64,000 nucleotides of DNA from Auanema rhodensis (Eukaryota > Nematoda > Chromadorea > Rhabditida > Rhabditidae), in NCBI GenBank assembly GCA_964057225.1, contig OZ059897.1, positions 13,640,001-13,704,000 on the forward strand, in the 5' to 3' direction. Of the stretch, positions 53,097-64,000 are shown in pieces. A model generated the notes under the pieces. It was not told the origin of the DNA, did not search any database, and worked only from the letters and a program-made list of their open reading frames with translations. Position 1 is the first letter of the stretch. Every line of letters starts with the position of its first letter. A program made the position numbers and the translations under genes.

Positions 53097-54093
53097 TAGA
53101 TCAGAAGTCATATACTCATTCGAAAAGTTAAAATTTGTTTCCTGTAAAAACAAATATATTATTTAAAATTGACGAAGTATAGAGTACCAATGTGTGCTTT
53201 GAAGATTGAAAGCAAATGAAAACTAGAAGAACAATTAGTACAGGAAGTTTGATACGTTTTGGCAACAGCCAGCGTATCATTCAAACCGACTCTACTACTG
53301 ATTATGATATCAATATACATTTATAGCTTGTTGAGTGCAAAACCGTGGAGCACATGCCCACTTTTGGTCGACCGATCACAATAAGTGTTTTTGACCAACG
53401 AATACATAGAATGCAAACTTTATAAAAATTACCACATATCGATGTAAAATGTACTAGATGATGTAGTTAGCCCATGATTTGGACAATGCAAAAAATGTTA
53501 AATCGCGCAAGGTAGCAATAAACAATCGGATTGTGAGAAAAAGAGAAAAAGTTGGTGCACAGGACCGATCTATTTTTTGAAATATGGTGTTGTTTTTTTT
53601 CTTTTAAAAAAGTCAGTCCGTTGCGAAGGTTTGTTGAAAAGGATAAAACGCAATAAATAGGGAAACAACCTTTCATTAGGTGTAGAAGCACCAGAAAGCC
53701 ATGATTAAATTACGCTTATACATGGGAAAGATTGGGTATTATGCGGACGTCAAACGGACGAATCAGGAAATAAGAAGTTAGATAGAGGAATGTAAGATAT
53801 TTTAAACTAATTTAATAAAAGTTAACAAGAGGTAATGATGCACAAGAGAACAAAATTGAGGTCTGCGAGAGAAACATTGAAAATTGCAGTAAGTAGCTGC
53901 AGTCCGACTGCGAAGTTGCAAGCCAAGTTTCAGAAAAAAAGAAAGAAAGGCACAACAATGCGGAAGAACAAAAGTGGATAGTAACTTATAATGAATCAGA
54001 ATCAGTTAACGCCACCGGTGAAAATTTACCCGCAACCACATTGCAAAAAAAAACATTTGTGCAAACTAAAACGCTAGACATAGATCACAAAAC
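53097..54093. other. Region between GT31 gene and Nanos gene; no gene seen
   Basis: About 1 kb, A/G-rich on the + strand from 53500 on, as expected if it is transcribed from the - strand as a long 3' UTR of the Nanos gene plus the GT31 promoter. The - strand frame 53467-53691 has no family character. A long 3' UTR would fit a germline regulator but is not shown by sequence alone. Confidence 0.5.
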
Positions 54094-57004
54094 TCAGTAG
54101 GCATTTCGACCGGCAGGTCTGTTATTGCGACGGCTCTTAAAATATAAAATATTTGAACAAAATATTCAAGAATCTCACCTGTCCACCACGCGTTTGTGGC
54201 CCGTATTGTTGGTGCTGTTGTCTGTGTTCATAATGCTGACCACTCTGATAAGTACGAACATTGTCTCTAGAGTGACGAGCTGGCTCTTTTAAAGGTGCTG
54301 CATCACTCTTACGCTTGCTGTCATCTTGAAAACAATTTTTAAAATTAAACTCTTTAATATACATACCTTGTTTCTTTGGACAGAATGGCGTTGCATGAGC
54401 ATCAGGTCCTCCCTTCAGATGGCAATAGCCGCACTCCAAATTTATAAGAGCATCTGGACAACGAACTTTACCATTTTCACGCAAGCTGAATAAAGAAAAT
54501 GAAGCAGTGTATAGCTTTAAGTTTACTTACACATGACCAGTATACTCAACATCGCTTTTACCTTTACTGCGACAGTAAGTGCATTGTTTAACTGGTTCTG
54601 ACATTTTCTTCGAAACCTCTATATGCTCTTTACCCTTTTGTGTAGAACGTGGGCTTCCAGTTTGTTTTGTTGGTTTTTGACTGGGATCCTCAACAGGACA
54701 AGCCCTATCATCAGCATATTCTTTCAAGAGTGGTCGGGGAGAAGGCTGGGTAGGCTCATCAGGAAGAGACATGGATTCATCTGAATCCATGTGAATTAAA
54801 TAAAGAAACTACCAAAGAAATCCTACCCTCTTTGTGCTGAGGTACTTCCTTGATAGGGAAAGGCTCAACATTTCCTGTGGCTGCGTTTCCGCCAGCATCC
54901 AACTTAAATTGTTAATTAAAAGAAAATTGTATGTCATTTACACACCGATAACTGCTGGAGATTAGCAATAGTCTGTGGATCTATATCATTCTTTTGAATA
55001 CCATGATCAGTTGAAACAGAACTCTGCCGAGAATACGACTGAAAATTAAAATGAAATAATTCATTGAAAATAAAGAACCTACCTTATTCTTGCCATCTCT
55101 GTTATAGTTGAAATTACCTCCACGGCCCGAACGGTTCATTCGGCCTCCTATAAGGAAATTAATTATTGATTAGATTATTAAGCACACACCTCTGTTATAA
55201 TGATTGGGCACATAAGACGTAGGCAAGTAGGAGACAATACCAGGGCCTGGAATCCAATGATTGGGTTGTCCTTGGGCAGGTAAAGGCATTCTAGGAGGAT
55301 AACCCGGAGGCATAGCTTGCTGATCACCAACATAATATGGCTGAAGAGGCATAAGGCGCTTGAATACACTATTGAAAAACACAATACGACGGGTTCAACT
55401 TACAGTAGGGGGGGCAGCAACCATGTTAGGAGGAGGTTGTGAAACGTTTTGAGCAATATTATTATCCATCGGATTCTCATTTAGCCGCTCACCTGAAGTA
55501 GAAGATATAAATTTACATGCTCTTACAAAATTAATGAAACCTCTTGGATTTGGTTGTCTGACAACCAGGGCAGGGGACATTCCAGGAGGTTGACGCATCT
55601 GAAAAATAATTTATGATTTTCTAAAATATAACACAAACACACCTGTTGTTGAGGTTGAACCAAGTAAAGCTGCTGTCCAGCATTAGAATTTCCATCTTGC
55701 ACATATTGCTGGTGGGGGACCATCTTGAAGTTAAAATTTTTCAATCATGAACTTATAACATTAAAATACCATAACTGGTTGCCCAGGTGCAGTGGGGATA
55801 ACAGTAGGTGGAGGTGGTGCCATAAACACAGAGACAGGGCTAGGAGCACTCATCATAACGGGTGGCTGTGATGGATACATCATAACTCCGCCGTTATTAG
55901 GGATAATATTCTAACAAGACAACGAGTTAAACATTGGGAAAGGATGGAAATGATAAAGACACTCACTTGCTGATACGGGGAATAATATTGATGATTTCCT
56001 GGATGAGGAGCATTAGCCATCATTGATCCATCGTTATCATATCCAGTGGATACAGCGGTAGATGTTGCAATCACAGCTCCAGTGGGAGGATGCTGCATCT
56101 GTTGGTTGTGCACTATACATACAGTGATTAAAATTCTTTCAGAAGTACTCGTACCATATTGCGAATCATATTGTCCATTGGAACACTGCATGTTCTGGGG
56201 AGGCATATTGGGGGGAACCTGTTGAAAGATAACATTATGAGGAGGGACTCTTCCATGTATAGGAACAGGAGGGCCTCCTAAAAGTCCAGGTCCCATATTC
56301 GGCCCCATACTGGGAGGTCTAATATATAGTTTTAAACAACAAAAACTTTATAATTAAAAAACTTACCCATTATGGTTAGGATGATAATTATCATCATAAT
56401 GCATAGACGACAGTTGTTGAGATCCACTCATTGTATTCTAAAAAATTTTTTTACAAAAAAAAAATCGAAAAAGCAAAACAAACTCTATAAACTACAGCGC
56501 GTGGATTTGATGGATGGACCATATGCTGATGCTCATATATACGTCCAGCCTCAGGTGCATCAAACTGACCAACCTACAAATAAAAGTCAATAATCAGTCA
56601 ATTATCAAAAACTACAAAGAATTACCTTATGCCCATTGTTTTTGTAGTCATAATGGTTATCTGAGTTAGCTGAAATTAGGCATAAAGACAATTTTTATTA
56701 TGTATTGCAACTTACAATAATAAATTTGTTGATGTGGAGCACGCATGTGTGGATAAAAATTACCTTGCTGAGCAGGCGGTGGATTAGGTTGTTGTTGCTA
56801 GATAATACATACATCACTTTCTGGGCGTTGAAAAAGGAGAAAACTCACAAATCCTGGGGGTATTTGCCGACCTCTATCTTGTTGATTGCGATCATCGCCT
56901 AGGCCGGAATCAGGTGTAGTTCTCGTGGTATTAGGTTGTGATACAGAAGGACCGCTATTAAACTCCATGCCATTGCCGGTTGCTTCTTCGCGAATCCCTG
57001 ACAT
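54094..57004 (-). CDS. nos-3: Nanos-type zinc-finger protein, NOS-3-like
   Basis: An RNA-regulatory protein of the germline; Nanos proteins pair with Pumilio/FBF proteins to repress mRNAs. The diagnostic part is the tandem CCHC finger near the C-terminus. It begins CTYCRSKGKSDVEYTGH, is split by an intron after GHV (donor near 54532), and continues GKVRCPDALINLECGYC and DAHATPFCPKK. All eight ligands are present, with spacing C2C12H9C8C2C8H4C. The long N-terminus (from MSGIREEATGNG) is low-complexity and rich in Pro, Gln, Asn and Met, with an RG segment (GRMNRSGRGGNF) and acidic stretch (MDSDESMSLPDEP). Roughly 600 residues by my splicing, far longer than small Nanos proteins but like C. elegans NOS-3. 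The end is RRNNRPAGRNAY. No clear acceptor precedes the ATG. Confidence 0.88.
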
Positions 57005-58012
57005 CTCAATTTATACCTAGAAAGCGCGTAATTTATAACCTTTTATAAGATCTTAGAATTGTGAAGTGAACAACAAGGAGAAAAAAAAGTAAAATATATA
57101 AACGGAAATAACTTATGCAAATTTTAAATAAACATTTTAAACAGTAGTATGCGAATAAATAAAAACATAAACTATAAAAAAATTATTACCAACGAAAAAA
57201 ATTATAAACGACACTTATATGACATGAACAGACATCACGGCCAGCGAAAAAATCGATATTATGTTGTAAACAAGAACAATTTAAATTTTTTAAATTAGAA
57301 TTGAAAAAATATAAAATTGAAATTTTTTAATTATGCAAGATTTTATAAGCTATATTAAAATAAAGTTTTTGAAATTCATTTTATGAAAACCTTTACGCAT
57401 GATATGTTACAAGTAGGCACGTAAATTTGCGTATGGGTGGGTATATTCTGAGGTAATAAACAATAATTAATTGACTTATCATAATTAGAAGAAGCCCTGA
57501 AAACTTCAGAGTAGGGCTTGAACATCATTGACGAATTCAACCATTGCGTACAAGGAGGTTATCGCGTACACGAGCGCCGCATTTGTTCGCCGGCTGCCAC
57601 AGGATCAAGGCTGTAATTCTATTGAGAAGTATTCCGATCTTTGGATAAGAGATCTTATTACATTATACCACGTTAAGATAATTAAGAAATTATGCACATA
57701 CTACTCTTAACAGGAAAGCAGACAATAATCATAACAGCATGTATAATTATGAAAATACTATACTAAAAGAAATATGCTTTGAAACTACAACTGATTAAAG
57801 ATAAATATATGAGTAATAAGTTTTATTAGCAAAGAAAAAGTAAAACATCTTCCTGGTAAGACACTATATTACCAGATTCTATGTAGGTCAGTTTCAAAAA
57901 CATAATAATTCATCAGTAAATCGGGGGGTTATATATAATATATAGGAACAAAAGTGATATTGGTTATATTGCATGATAATTTTAGGAATTACAAATTGTA
58001 TGAGCGAGCTTC
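57005..58012. other. Nanos promoter side / intergenic; one hairpin, no gene seen
   Basis: Very AT-rich near 57010-57480. About 57490-57640 is GC-richer and starts with a 7-bp inverted repeat (AAGCCCT at 57492-57498, AGGGCTT at 57513-57519). The + strand frame 57528-57710 in this island has no family resemblance. A tRNA-like reading was tested and fails. Confidence 0.5.
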
Positions 58013-59849
58013 TTATTTTGGTTCTTCTTCAGCAACCGGATCCTTACATTGCGTTTTAAGGAATGATCGAACACCTTCAGAAATTCCACCACGAGCATCA
58101 CCGTGCTAAACAGAGGTCAATTTCAAATGAATAATCACAAAAATTACCTTAGCAAAGATTTCCAAATGATTTTTGCCCTTCCAGACAAGACCACAACGGA
58201 ATTCCTCATCATTTTTCGTCAAAAACTTATAAACCTTATCTAAGCAATCGTGTACTGGAAAGAGACAAAAGTACGAAAAATGCATAAAATGAGGACAAAG
58301 AATTTCTACCTTTGCTGAGGGTCACATATGGAAGAGGTTTCAGCATTTTAGAGATGTCTTGCTGTGCATAGATAGCAGGTTTACCGAAATCACCATTTCC
58401 TTTAAACCATCCAATTATTTCCTGGAAAATAGTTGCACTTATTTAATGTTTCATCTTTAAAAAGGTAATTATACCTGAGAAGCATTGGTGAAGAACAATT
58501 GTGCCCACGTGAAGAAAGGAAATCCAGCTCCTTGGGGATATGTGGTTAAGAGTTGTAGTGGAACATCTCTAGGGATTTCTCCATACTCTATTACCTGAAA
58601 AAAAATTATAAATTCATTTAACTGAATTAGAATCTACATCAATTTTGTCATTCTCAGCAGCTTTTGTTTTAGGTGGAAGAACTTCGGATTTGTCAACAGT
58701 AACACTGAAAAAAAAAACATAACTAGAAATAGATATCTGGCTTACATTGGTGCTTTAACAGCCATATAATCGGCACAATCAACTTCATATCTATAAATAG
58801 AAAGAATAAATCACATTTTGTAATAATATCAGAAAATTATTTCATTTGCATTATTGCAAATCATTTCTGTAACAAAAAACTCAGAGTTTTCTCGCTTGTG
58901 TTCCATAGAGGAACAGTTGCTGTTGCTTGATCCGCATTGAACCTTAGCATTCAGCAATCTTTACTCCTTTTAATGTTTGACTGAAGTTTTCTCAAGAATA
59001 AAAGTCAAACCTGACAAGAATTCGGAAAGTTCCAAACTGATAAGCAACCAGTTGGAAGAACGGACCATTAGCATGAAGACCACGAGGTCTGGTCATTTTT
59101 TGCTTTAGCCCTTGATCAAAAGTAACGTGAGCAATTTCCATAAGATCAGAAGCCTCCATTCTGAAGTTTAAGTATTAATTTAAGCATATATTAATAATAA
59201 AAACCTGGTCATAAGAACAGTTTGTCCGACCCTCTCACAATCAATACGGAAAAGACCATCTCCAGCTTCCTACATTGTAAAATAGTTAAAAGTAAAATGA
59301 TATAAAAATACTTGACAAAAGGCAAAAATTTTTTGAAGATTTACGGCATCGGTAATGAATTGGAATTGGCTAAAATCTAATGGCTTCTTTTTTTTTTCAG
59401 ACAGAAGTCTCGCAGCAATAATAGCAGCGTCCAATGATCCATCAGGAGTCTAAATATAAATGTTCGATGCTATGAAACGTAAATGTATCACCTACTTTTA
59501 AATGATTAACATCATATATGACAACACCATGATCTTGAGTTAATTTTCCTCCAGGCCAGTAAAATGATTCGATTGGCATTCCAGGAACCTAAATGTTTTG
59601 TTGAAAATATAATAGTTTTTTAATTTATAATACTAACCATAATAGTTGGATTATCCTCATTTAAATACCATTGATAAGATCCGATTCTGAATTATGTATT
59701 CTCGAAAATATATAGATTACAAGTTCTAACCTGTCAACATATTTTGTAGAAGTAGGCCCTCCTTTTCCGGAAAGATTAACAAGAGGAAGAAGACCATATG
59801 GTTCTTCCTCTAAACCATCAAACAACCAGAAGCCATCCAAATCTCCCAT
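58013..59849 (-). CDS. Uncharacterised conserved protein resembling a mostly fungal family
   Basis: I do not know its function. It opens MGDLDGFWLFDGLEEEPYG and contains SYQWYLNEDNPTIMVPGMP, FITDAVNLQKIFAFC, LFRIDCERVGQTVLMTR, QLVAYQFGTFRILVRYEVDC and the end GISEGVRSFLKTQC. The succession (S..W...NPTI.VPG.P; a TD..NL.K segment; FRID....G.TVL; Y.FG...L..R.E.D) matches a family I remember from fungal genomes, where members are often mislabelled as geranylgeranyl pyrophosphate synthetase. About 420 residues. The R-x-E-x-D end of that block hints at a PD-(D/E)XK-like nuclease core, a weak inference. One intron (58791-59010) is unusually long at 220 nt. The ATG is 1 nt after an ATTCAG acceptor. 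Expression and localisation cannot be read from the sequence. Confidence 0.8.
58791..59010 (-). other. 220-nt intron in the 58013-59849 gene
   Basis: Joins LVR to YEVDC with clean GT and AG ends. Every neighbouring intron is about 40-60 nt, so this one is four to five times longer. Its middle (about 58870-58945) is less AT-rich and may hold an alternative exon or small RNA, but none was recognised. Confidence 0.6.
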
Positions 59850-61432
59850 TCTGAATTATTAGGTTAACAAACTTAACTAAATCAATGAATATTGAGAGCT
59901 TTCATATTCAAGCAAGTAATTAGAGTATAGCGAATACTCAGTGCATACATTCAACATTACATTCAACAGTGTCTACTCAGTCAATTATATTAAGAACATA
60001 AGTAAAATCAAGAAAAGGAAATGTGAGATGTGCCAACTATTCATAGTATATGAACGGATTAGCCGATCAGGCGGGGGAGGAAGATGGAAGAATAAGAGAT
60101 CAGTAAGAAAGAAGCATTTGAAACAGAACGACATAGAAGCGAGGGGGAGTAGAAAGAAATTACACAACGCAGGAAGACGCAGCAGAATCACTAACAAAAG
60201 CAAAGGCTCTCTCCTATATCTATCCTCTGCTGTTCCATCTTTTCATCTCTTTCGAGTTATAGCTATTCCAATCAGTTGATCGCAATGCTTAGGGAACAGA
60301 GCAGAAATGAAGAGAATATATCAGGTCAAAGCAATTCCAGACACTATTATAAAATGACGTATGTGAACAATAGTTTCAAATTTCTTAGTTGAGATAAGTT
60401 GAAAGCAAAGATGCATAGTCAAAGCTTTAAAAAACAAGTTTCTCGTTGCAACTTTAGAGTTTGGAACGTTAAATATTATGTGCATAATAAAAACACCAAC
60501 CTAATAATCAATTTCTCAGCATTAATCTAATGATTTCGTTTAAGACTATAGCATTGTCACAATGAACAGCTGACCATCATCAAATAGCTTAATTTGTCTT
60601 CTGCCACCCCTGTCTAGTTCCAGCTTAGACGTTGCCAACCTAAACACTACATTAGGTTTGAAATCTGATACACAGAAAGGTGGCATTATGATACCCAAAC
60701 ATATTTAAAGAACACGAATTTGACAAACTGATTGAAGAGTCAATTATGAAAATTGATGTTGATTGTATGAGTATGATTCACCCTGACGTCAGTGTGTAGG
60801 AGGCCAGCTGTAGAGCAGGAGCTAACAAAAACTCATGAAACAACTTGAATTCGAAACTTTCAAAACGTATGTTACCTAAGGCGTCCAACGATCAAAATTT
60901 CTACAAGAAAAACGTATTTCGTAATGAAAAACGAATCAGTTACGCTAAAACCTTCGGAGCACCATATGACTAATATACATCTGGAAAATTACATAAAATA
61001 TTTGAAAGCCAGTTCCAACAAGTTGAAAGTTTGATTTTTCATACAACTCTGAAATAGAAATACTGGCAACCATGCAGGCAATGTGATATATTTACGTTAT
61101 GGTACAAATAAAGAAAACAAAGTCAAGAGCACACTTGACAAAAGTGAAATAAAGAACATTCTAACATATTTTGACAAGCAAATTTATAAAATTTTCAATA
61201 TATCAGTGATCATATCATATACAAAATATATTGCAGATTATATTAATATTAACAAATAACATATGATTGACTAAATAGCTAAAAGCTTACCCGAAACAAT
61301 ATTTATAAATATAAAAAACGCTTTGGAAATAATATTAAAAGATCAAGAAAGAGATATCATCAATATCAGAGGTCAAATGTTATGGCAAATATATATATAT
61401 AACATTCATTATTAATAGAAAACAACTTACAG
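59850..61432. other. Purine-rich intergenic region; no gene seen
   Basis: The + strand is A/G-rich, notably 60000-60300, mirroring the pyrimidine-rich desert elsewhere in the window. The + frame 59941-60279 and its - strand partner 59985-60203 are shadows of this bias. Both flanking genes are on the - strand, consistent with a U-rich outron or leader on that strand. Confidence 0.5.
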
Positions 61433-61876
61433 TTACCTACGACGAGGTTGTGATCTCATAGGTATCACTCGTATTTTACCTACGATTCTCGGTTTATCAA
61501 CTTCCGGAGCAAAATCAAGACCTCCATCGAAACCAGCAAGAATCCAAACTAGATAATTGATGTTTCTTTTCGTAGTATGAAGAAATCGAACCCAAATTCT
61601 ATGTAGGTAACTGTAACCGAGATATATATTACACATAGAGATGTTTTCTTACCACTCATTGAAATTGACATAAATTTCGTAAATCATAATATAACCAAGT
61701 TGAAAGCTAAGAGAAACTAAAAAAAATTCTTCATAATATGCATTTTCGCAAAAAAAGAACAAAATAAACTTTCTTAGAAATAAAGAGCCGATCACGATCA
61801 GGAACTCCACAAACATGTATCCCATCTTAATTGCAACCAATACATAGAACAGAATAAGCAGTATTTCTCGTAACAT
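61433..61876 (-). CDS. Small hydrophobic membrane protein, not recognised
   Basis: Two exons (61653-61876 and 61433-61610) joined across a 42-nt intron with GTAAG donor and TTACAG acceptor give 133 residues. The first 70 residues hold two to three membrane segments (LREILLILFYVLVAIKMGYM, VEFLIVIGSLFLRKFILFFF, LVSLSFQLGYIMIYEIY). The second half contains RIWVRFLHTTKRNINYLVWI and ends in a basic tail RSQPRRR. No family comes to mind. The intact frame across a canonical short intron, and the placement between genes, favour a real gene; the AT-rich hydrophobic composition is a reason for caution. Confidence 0.5.
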
Positions 61877-62482
61877 GTTCTCAAAATAAAAAAAAGAAAA
61901 TTTTGAAAATTAAAATAATTACAAATTTAATGAATTATCATCTAGATTCGAATGGTGGTGCGAATAGAGCACAATAAGATTTTTTGGTTAAATCTTACAG
62001 ATCAAAGGAGTTGTTAAAAACCTTGCAGATCAAAAGAAGCCTTCAAAATTAAATGATTTATTTTTAAGCTTCTCTATGTTTTTCGAACTTTTTTGAACAA
62101 TTTCTGTTTCTTTTGAAATTTCATACTTTTCTGTATGTGAGTTAGCGTATCTGATAATTATAGTGCTTACGTTCCAGACGTTTTTCTTTCGAAGTCAAAT
62201 GATCTAATCAAATTTTTAAAATTGATCTGTTAACTATTAAAATATATTTGGAAACTTATGTAACGGTAGAATATTCAATATATAATATTTCATACATATA
62301 TAAGCGTGCTGTCGAAAGTTCCTTAAAATGGCAACAACATACGTAATCATCCTAAAACGCCAGATAATGTTTCATTTTGAATTTATATGAGGAATATTTG
62401 TTCAAAGCATAATCAATATATTGTTATCAGCTATGGCAACATACATATATAGTCAGTGTAATGAATTAATATACTGTCTATT
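61877..62482. other. Divergent intergenic region upstream of the CUB gene; no gene seen
   Basis: 606 bp, AT-rich, between divergent starts. No distinct regulatory element or RNA gene was recognised. Confidence 0.55.
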
Positions 62483-64000
62483 ATGTGGCTATTCTTCTTT
62501 TCAATATCTCTAGTATTTATTCCGGTTAGTTATGATATTAACCCGATTCTGAAACATGTTTTATTCTCTTAGACTAGTAGCATTGTCGAGCCACAAGTGT
62601 TTACTAATAAAGAGTTTCCTTCTCCTTATACTGGATCATTAACAAGGTAAATTTCAATGTGTTTCATCTTATACATTGTGCTTATTTGAAGAGTTCGGAC
62701 ACAGTATGTCGTCCCAGACGGATTCGGAACAGTAATCCTATTTCGACAATTTCTTTTATCAGCCAAAGATTGTATATTTATTTGTTCGCTTAAAAATTCT
62801 TCTAATTGCGATAAGTATGGCTAATCGTATAATCTTTTGAGAATAATTGTTTCAATTTAGTTTATGTGGTGATGCATTTGATCACAGATCTATGAAAAAA
62901 GCGTTAGCTGTTAGCGATTCAGCAGTTATAACTTTAACATCCACTGGTCCACCGGACAACTTATTCCACTCTGGTGTTTATGGGCTCATAAAGGCGTTTG
63001 GTATTGTATTAGTGAAAAAGTTTACATATATCAAATTTTTCTTAGATATTTCCAATCCTCGCATATCTGGCTGCAATGAGACAATTAATTTATTACCTAA
63101 TTCACCTTATTTTCTAGTTTCCCCTAATTATCCAAATTCTATGTCTATTTCTGATTCATGTGTTTTGCTTTTCCAATCATCAAGGAGTATTCGATTAGCA
63201 GTTTATTTCCTTAGCACTTCGTCAGCACTTGATAGGCCTTTTAAAATTATTGGGCGAGATCCTGATGGTAACTGGAATAATCAAACTTATTCGTTAGTTT
63301 ACCAAATTTCCAGCTTTACTTAAATAATTGATTTAGTGGAAAACGTATTAACGATGGTGATCCATTTGGATTATATTATAGTCAATCAGTTTCAATTTCT
63401 TACCAATTTACAGAAGGTCATTCACCTTATCAAAGAGGGTTCTATATAATTGTTGACGAATATGATGGTTTGATTTATATTAGTTTGTTCTTAGTGAAAT
63501 AGTAAACTTTAATTTAGAGGTACCCAAAACTTCAATCGGATGCTTAAACACGGGAAATTTAACACTGAGTTCTAGTGAACCTATTTCTATTCAAACCAGC
63601 AGTTTTGGCCATTCTTCATATCGTCCATTTTCTGACTGTTTATATCAAATTTTAAATCCATCAGAAAATCACCTCATACTAATAAGTATATTAATATAGA
63701 CAATCATTTTTAAATACCTACCACAGATTTACAATATGAAAGCGAAAAGTGCTGTGATTTAATGGATTTTGATGGTATTGGAGTTCCTCCATTCTCCGTA
63801 GGAAGCTTAATTCTATTAAATTGATCCTGTTGTTATTTTTTGAGGGAGGAACTTATCAAGGATCTCAATATGAATACTGGAATTTCGCACATTCGAACTT
63901 TATAACTATGCATTTCCAATCTGATGGCGTTATAGACGGTCCTGGGTTTTTTGGTAGTTTTTATGATGTTGGTAATAAAAAAAGTTGAATAATGAGTCAT
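62483..64000 (+). CDS. Secreted CUB-domain protein, 3' end outside window
   Basis: An extracellular protein of unknown partner. The first exon encodes a signal peptide (MWLFFFSISLVFIP, then TSSIVEPQ). A first CUB-like domain follows (FPSPYTGSLTRVR.QYVVPDG, CSLKNSSNCD, LCGDAFDHRSMKKA, VITLTSTGP), and a second starts at about 63060 (NETINLLPNSPYFLVSPNYP, CVLLFQSS). A third is suggested after 63530 (SIGCLNTGNLTLSSSEP, YRPFSDCLYQIL). Cysteine spacing and the SPNYP motif are typical of CUB modules. Introns at 62525-62572 and 62647-62691 are short with clean frames. The gene is open at the window edge. Late exons are harder to join, and the order there is approximate. Confidence 0.78.

Noticed and set aside
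57528-57710. Possible tRNA or small gene in the GC-rich island
   Set aside because: The B-box-like GTTCAAGCC cannot be placed in a T-arm, and the 60-codon frame has no recognisable features.
58013-59849. Identification as elongation factor 1-gamma
   Set aside because: First impression from the C-terminal part only; the N-terminal blocks do not match GST or EF1G domains and match the uncharacterised family instead.
59941-60279. 112-codon + strand frame rich in Lys and Arg
   Set aside because: It mirrors the purine bias of the region; no homology pattern or introns.

Overview
The window is animal nuclear DNA, almost certainly from a nematode. It is AT-rich, and its genes are split by very short introns of about 33-50 nt. 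Start codons often sit directly behind a 3' splice-site motif, as expected for spliced-leader trans-splicing. The gene set also matches Caenorhabditis chromosome II: mitochondrial alanyl-tRNA synthetase, rha-1, ddx-19, lat-1, hphd-1, vps-2, rga-1, cisd, mfn-1 and a nos-3-like Nanos gene (linkage recalled from memory, not searched). The 3' splice sites are mixed (CAG, TAG, AAG), which argues against Caenorhabditis itself. I do not assign a species.

Layout. 1-2519 holds no gene I can support. 2520-14186 is a compact block: mitochondrial alanyl-tRNA synthetase (+), tail-to-tail with the RNA helicase A homologue (-), which is head-to-head with UTP6 (+), followed closely by DDX19/DBP5 (+). 14187-28816 is a gene desert of about 14.6 kb. 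From about 16.5 kb on it is strikingly pyrimidine-rich on the + strand, with one sharply bounded purine-rich inset near 21.54-22.02 kb. 28817-38356 is a latrophilin adhesion GPCR with two introns over 2.6 kb, two mutually exclusive versions of a lectin-domain exon, and a probable alternative last exon.

40450-62482 is again gene-dense: hydroxyacid-oxoacid transhydrogenase (-), ESCRT-III CHMP2 (+), CRAL-TRIO/RhoGAP (+), a CDGSH iron-sulfur protein (-), mitoferrin (-), METTL1 tRNA methyltransferase (-), GOT1-type Golgi protein (+), a GT31 glycosyltransferase (-), a Nanos-type zinc-finger protein (-), a member of an uncharacterised family best known to me from fungi (-), and a small unrecognised membrane protein (-). 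A CUB-domain secreted protein (+) starts at 62483 and runs off the end.

Functionally this is ordinary chromosomal gene content: mitochondrial translation and iron handling, ribosome biogenesis, mRNA export, tRNA modification, membrane traffic, germline translational control and developmental adhesion signalling. I saw no operonic metabolic pathway, integrated virus, CRISPR array or recognisable transposase. The most informative signals are the exact phase-matched exon duplication in the latrophilin lectin domain, the synthetase with no room for its editing domain, and the strand asymmetry of the noncoding DNA. Exon coordinates come from hand splicing against protein family patterns and need transcript confirmation.
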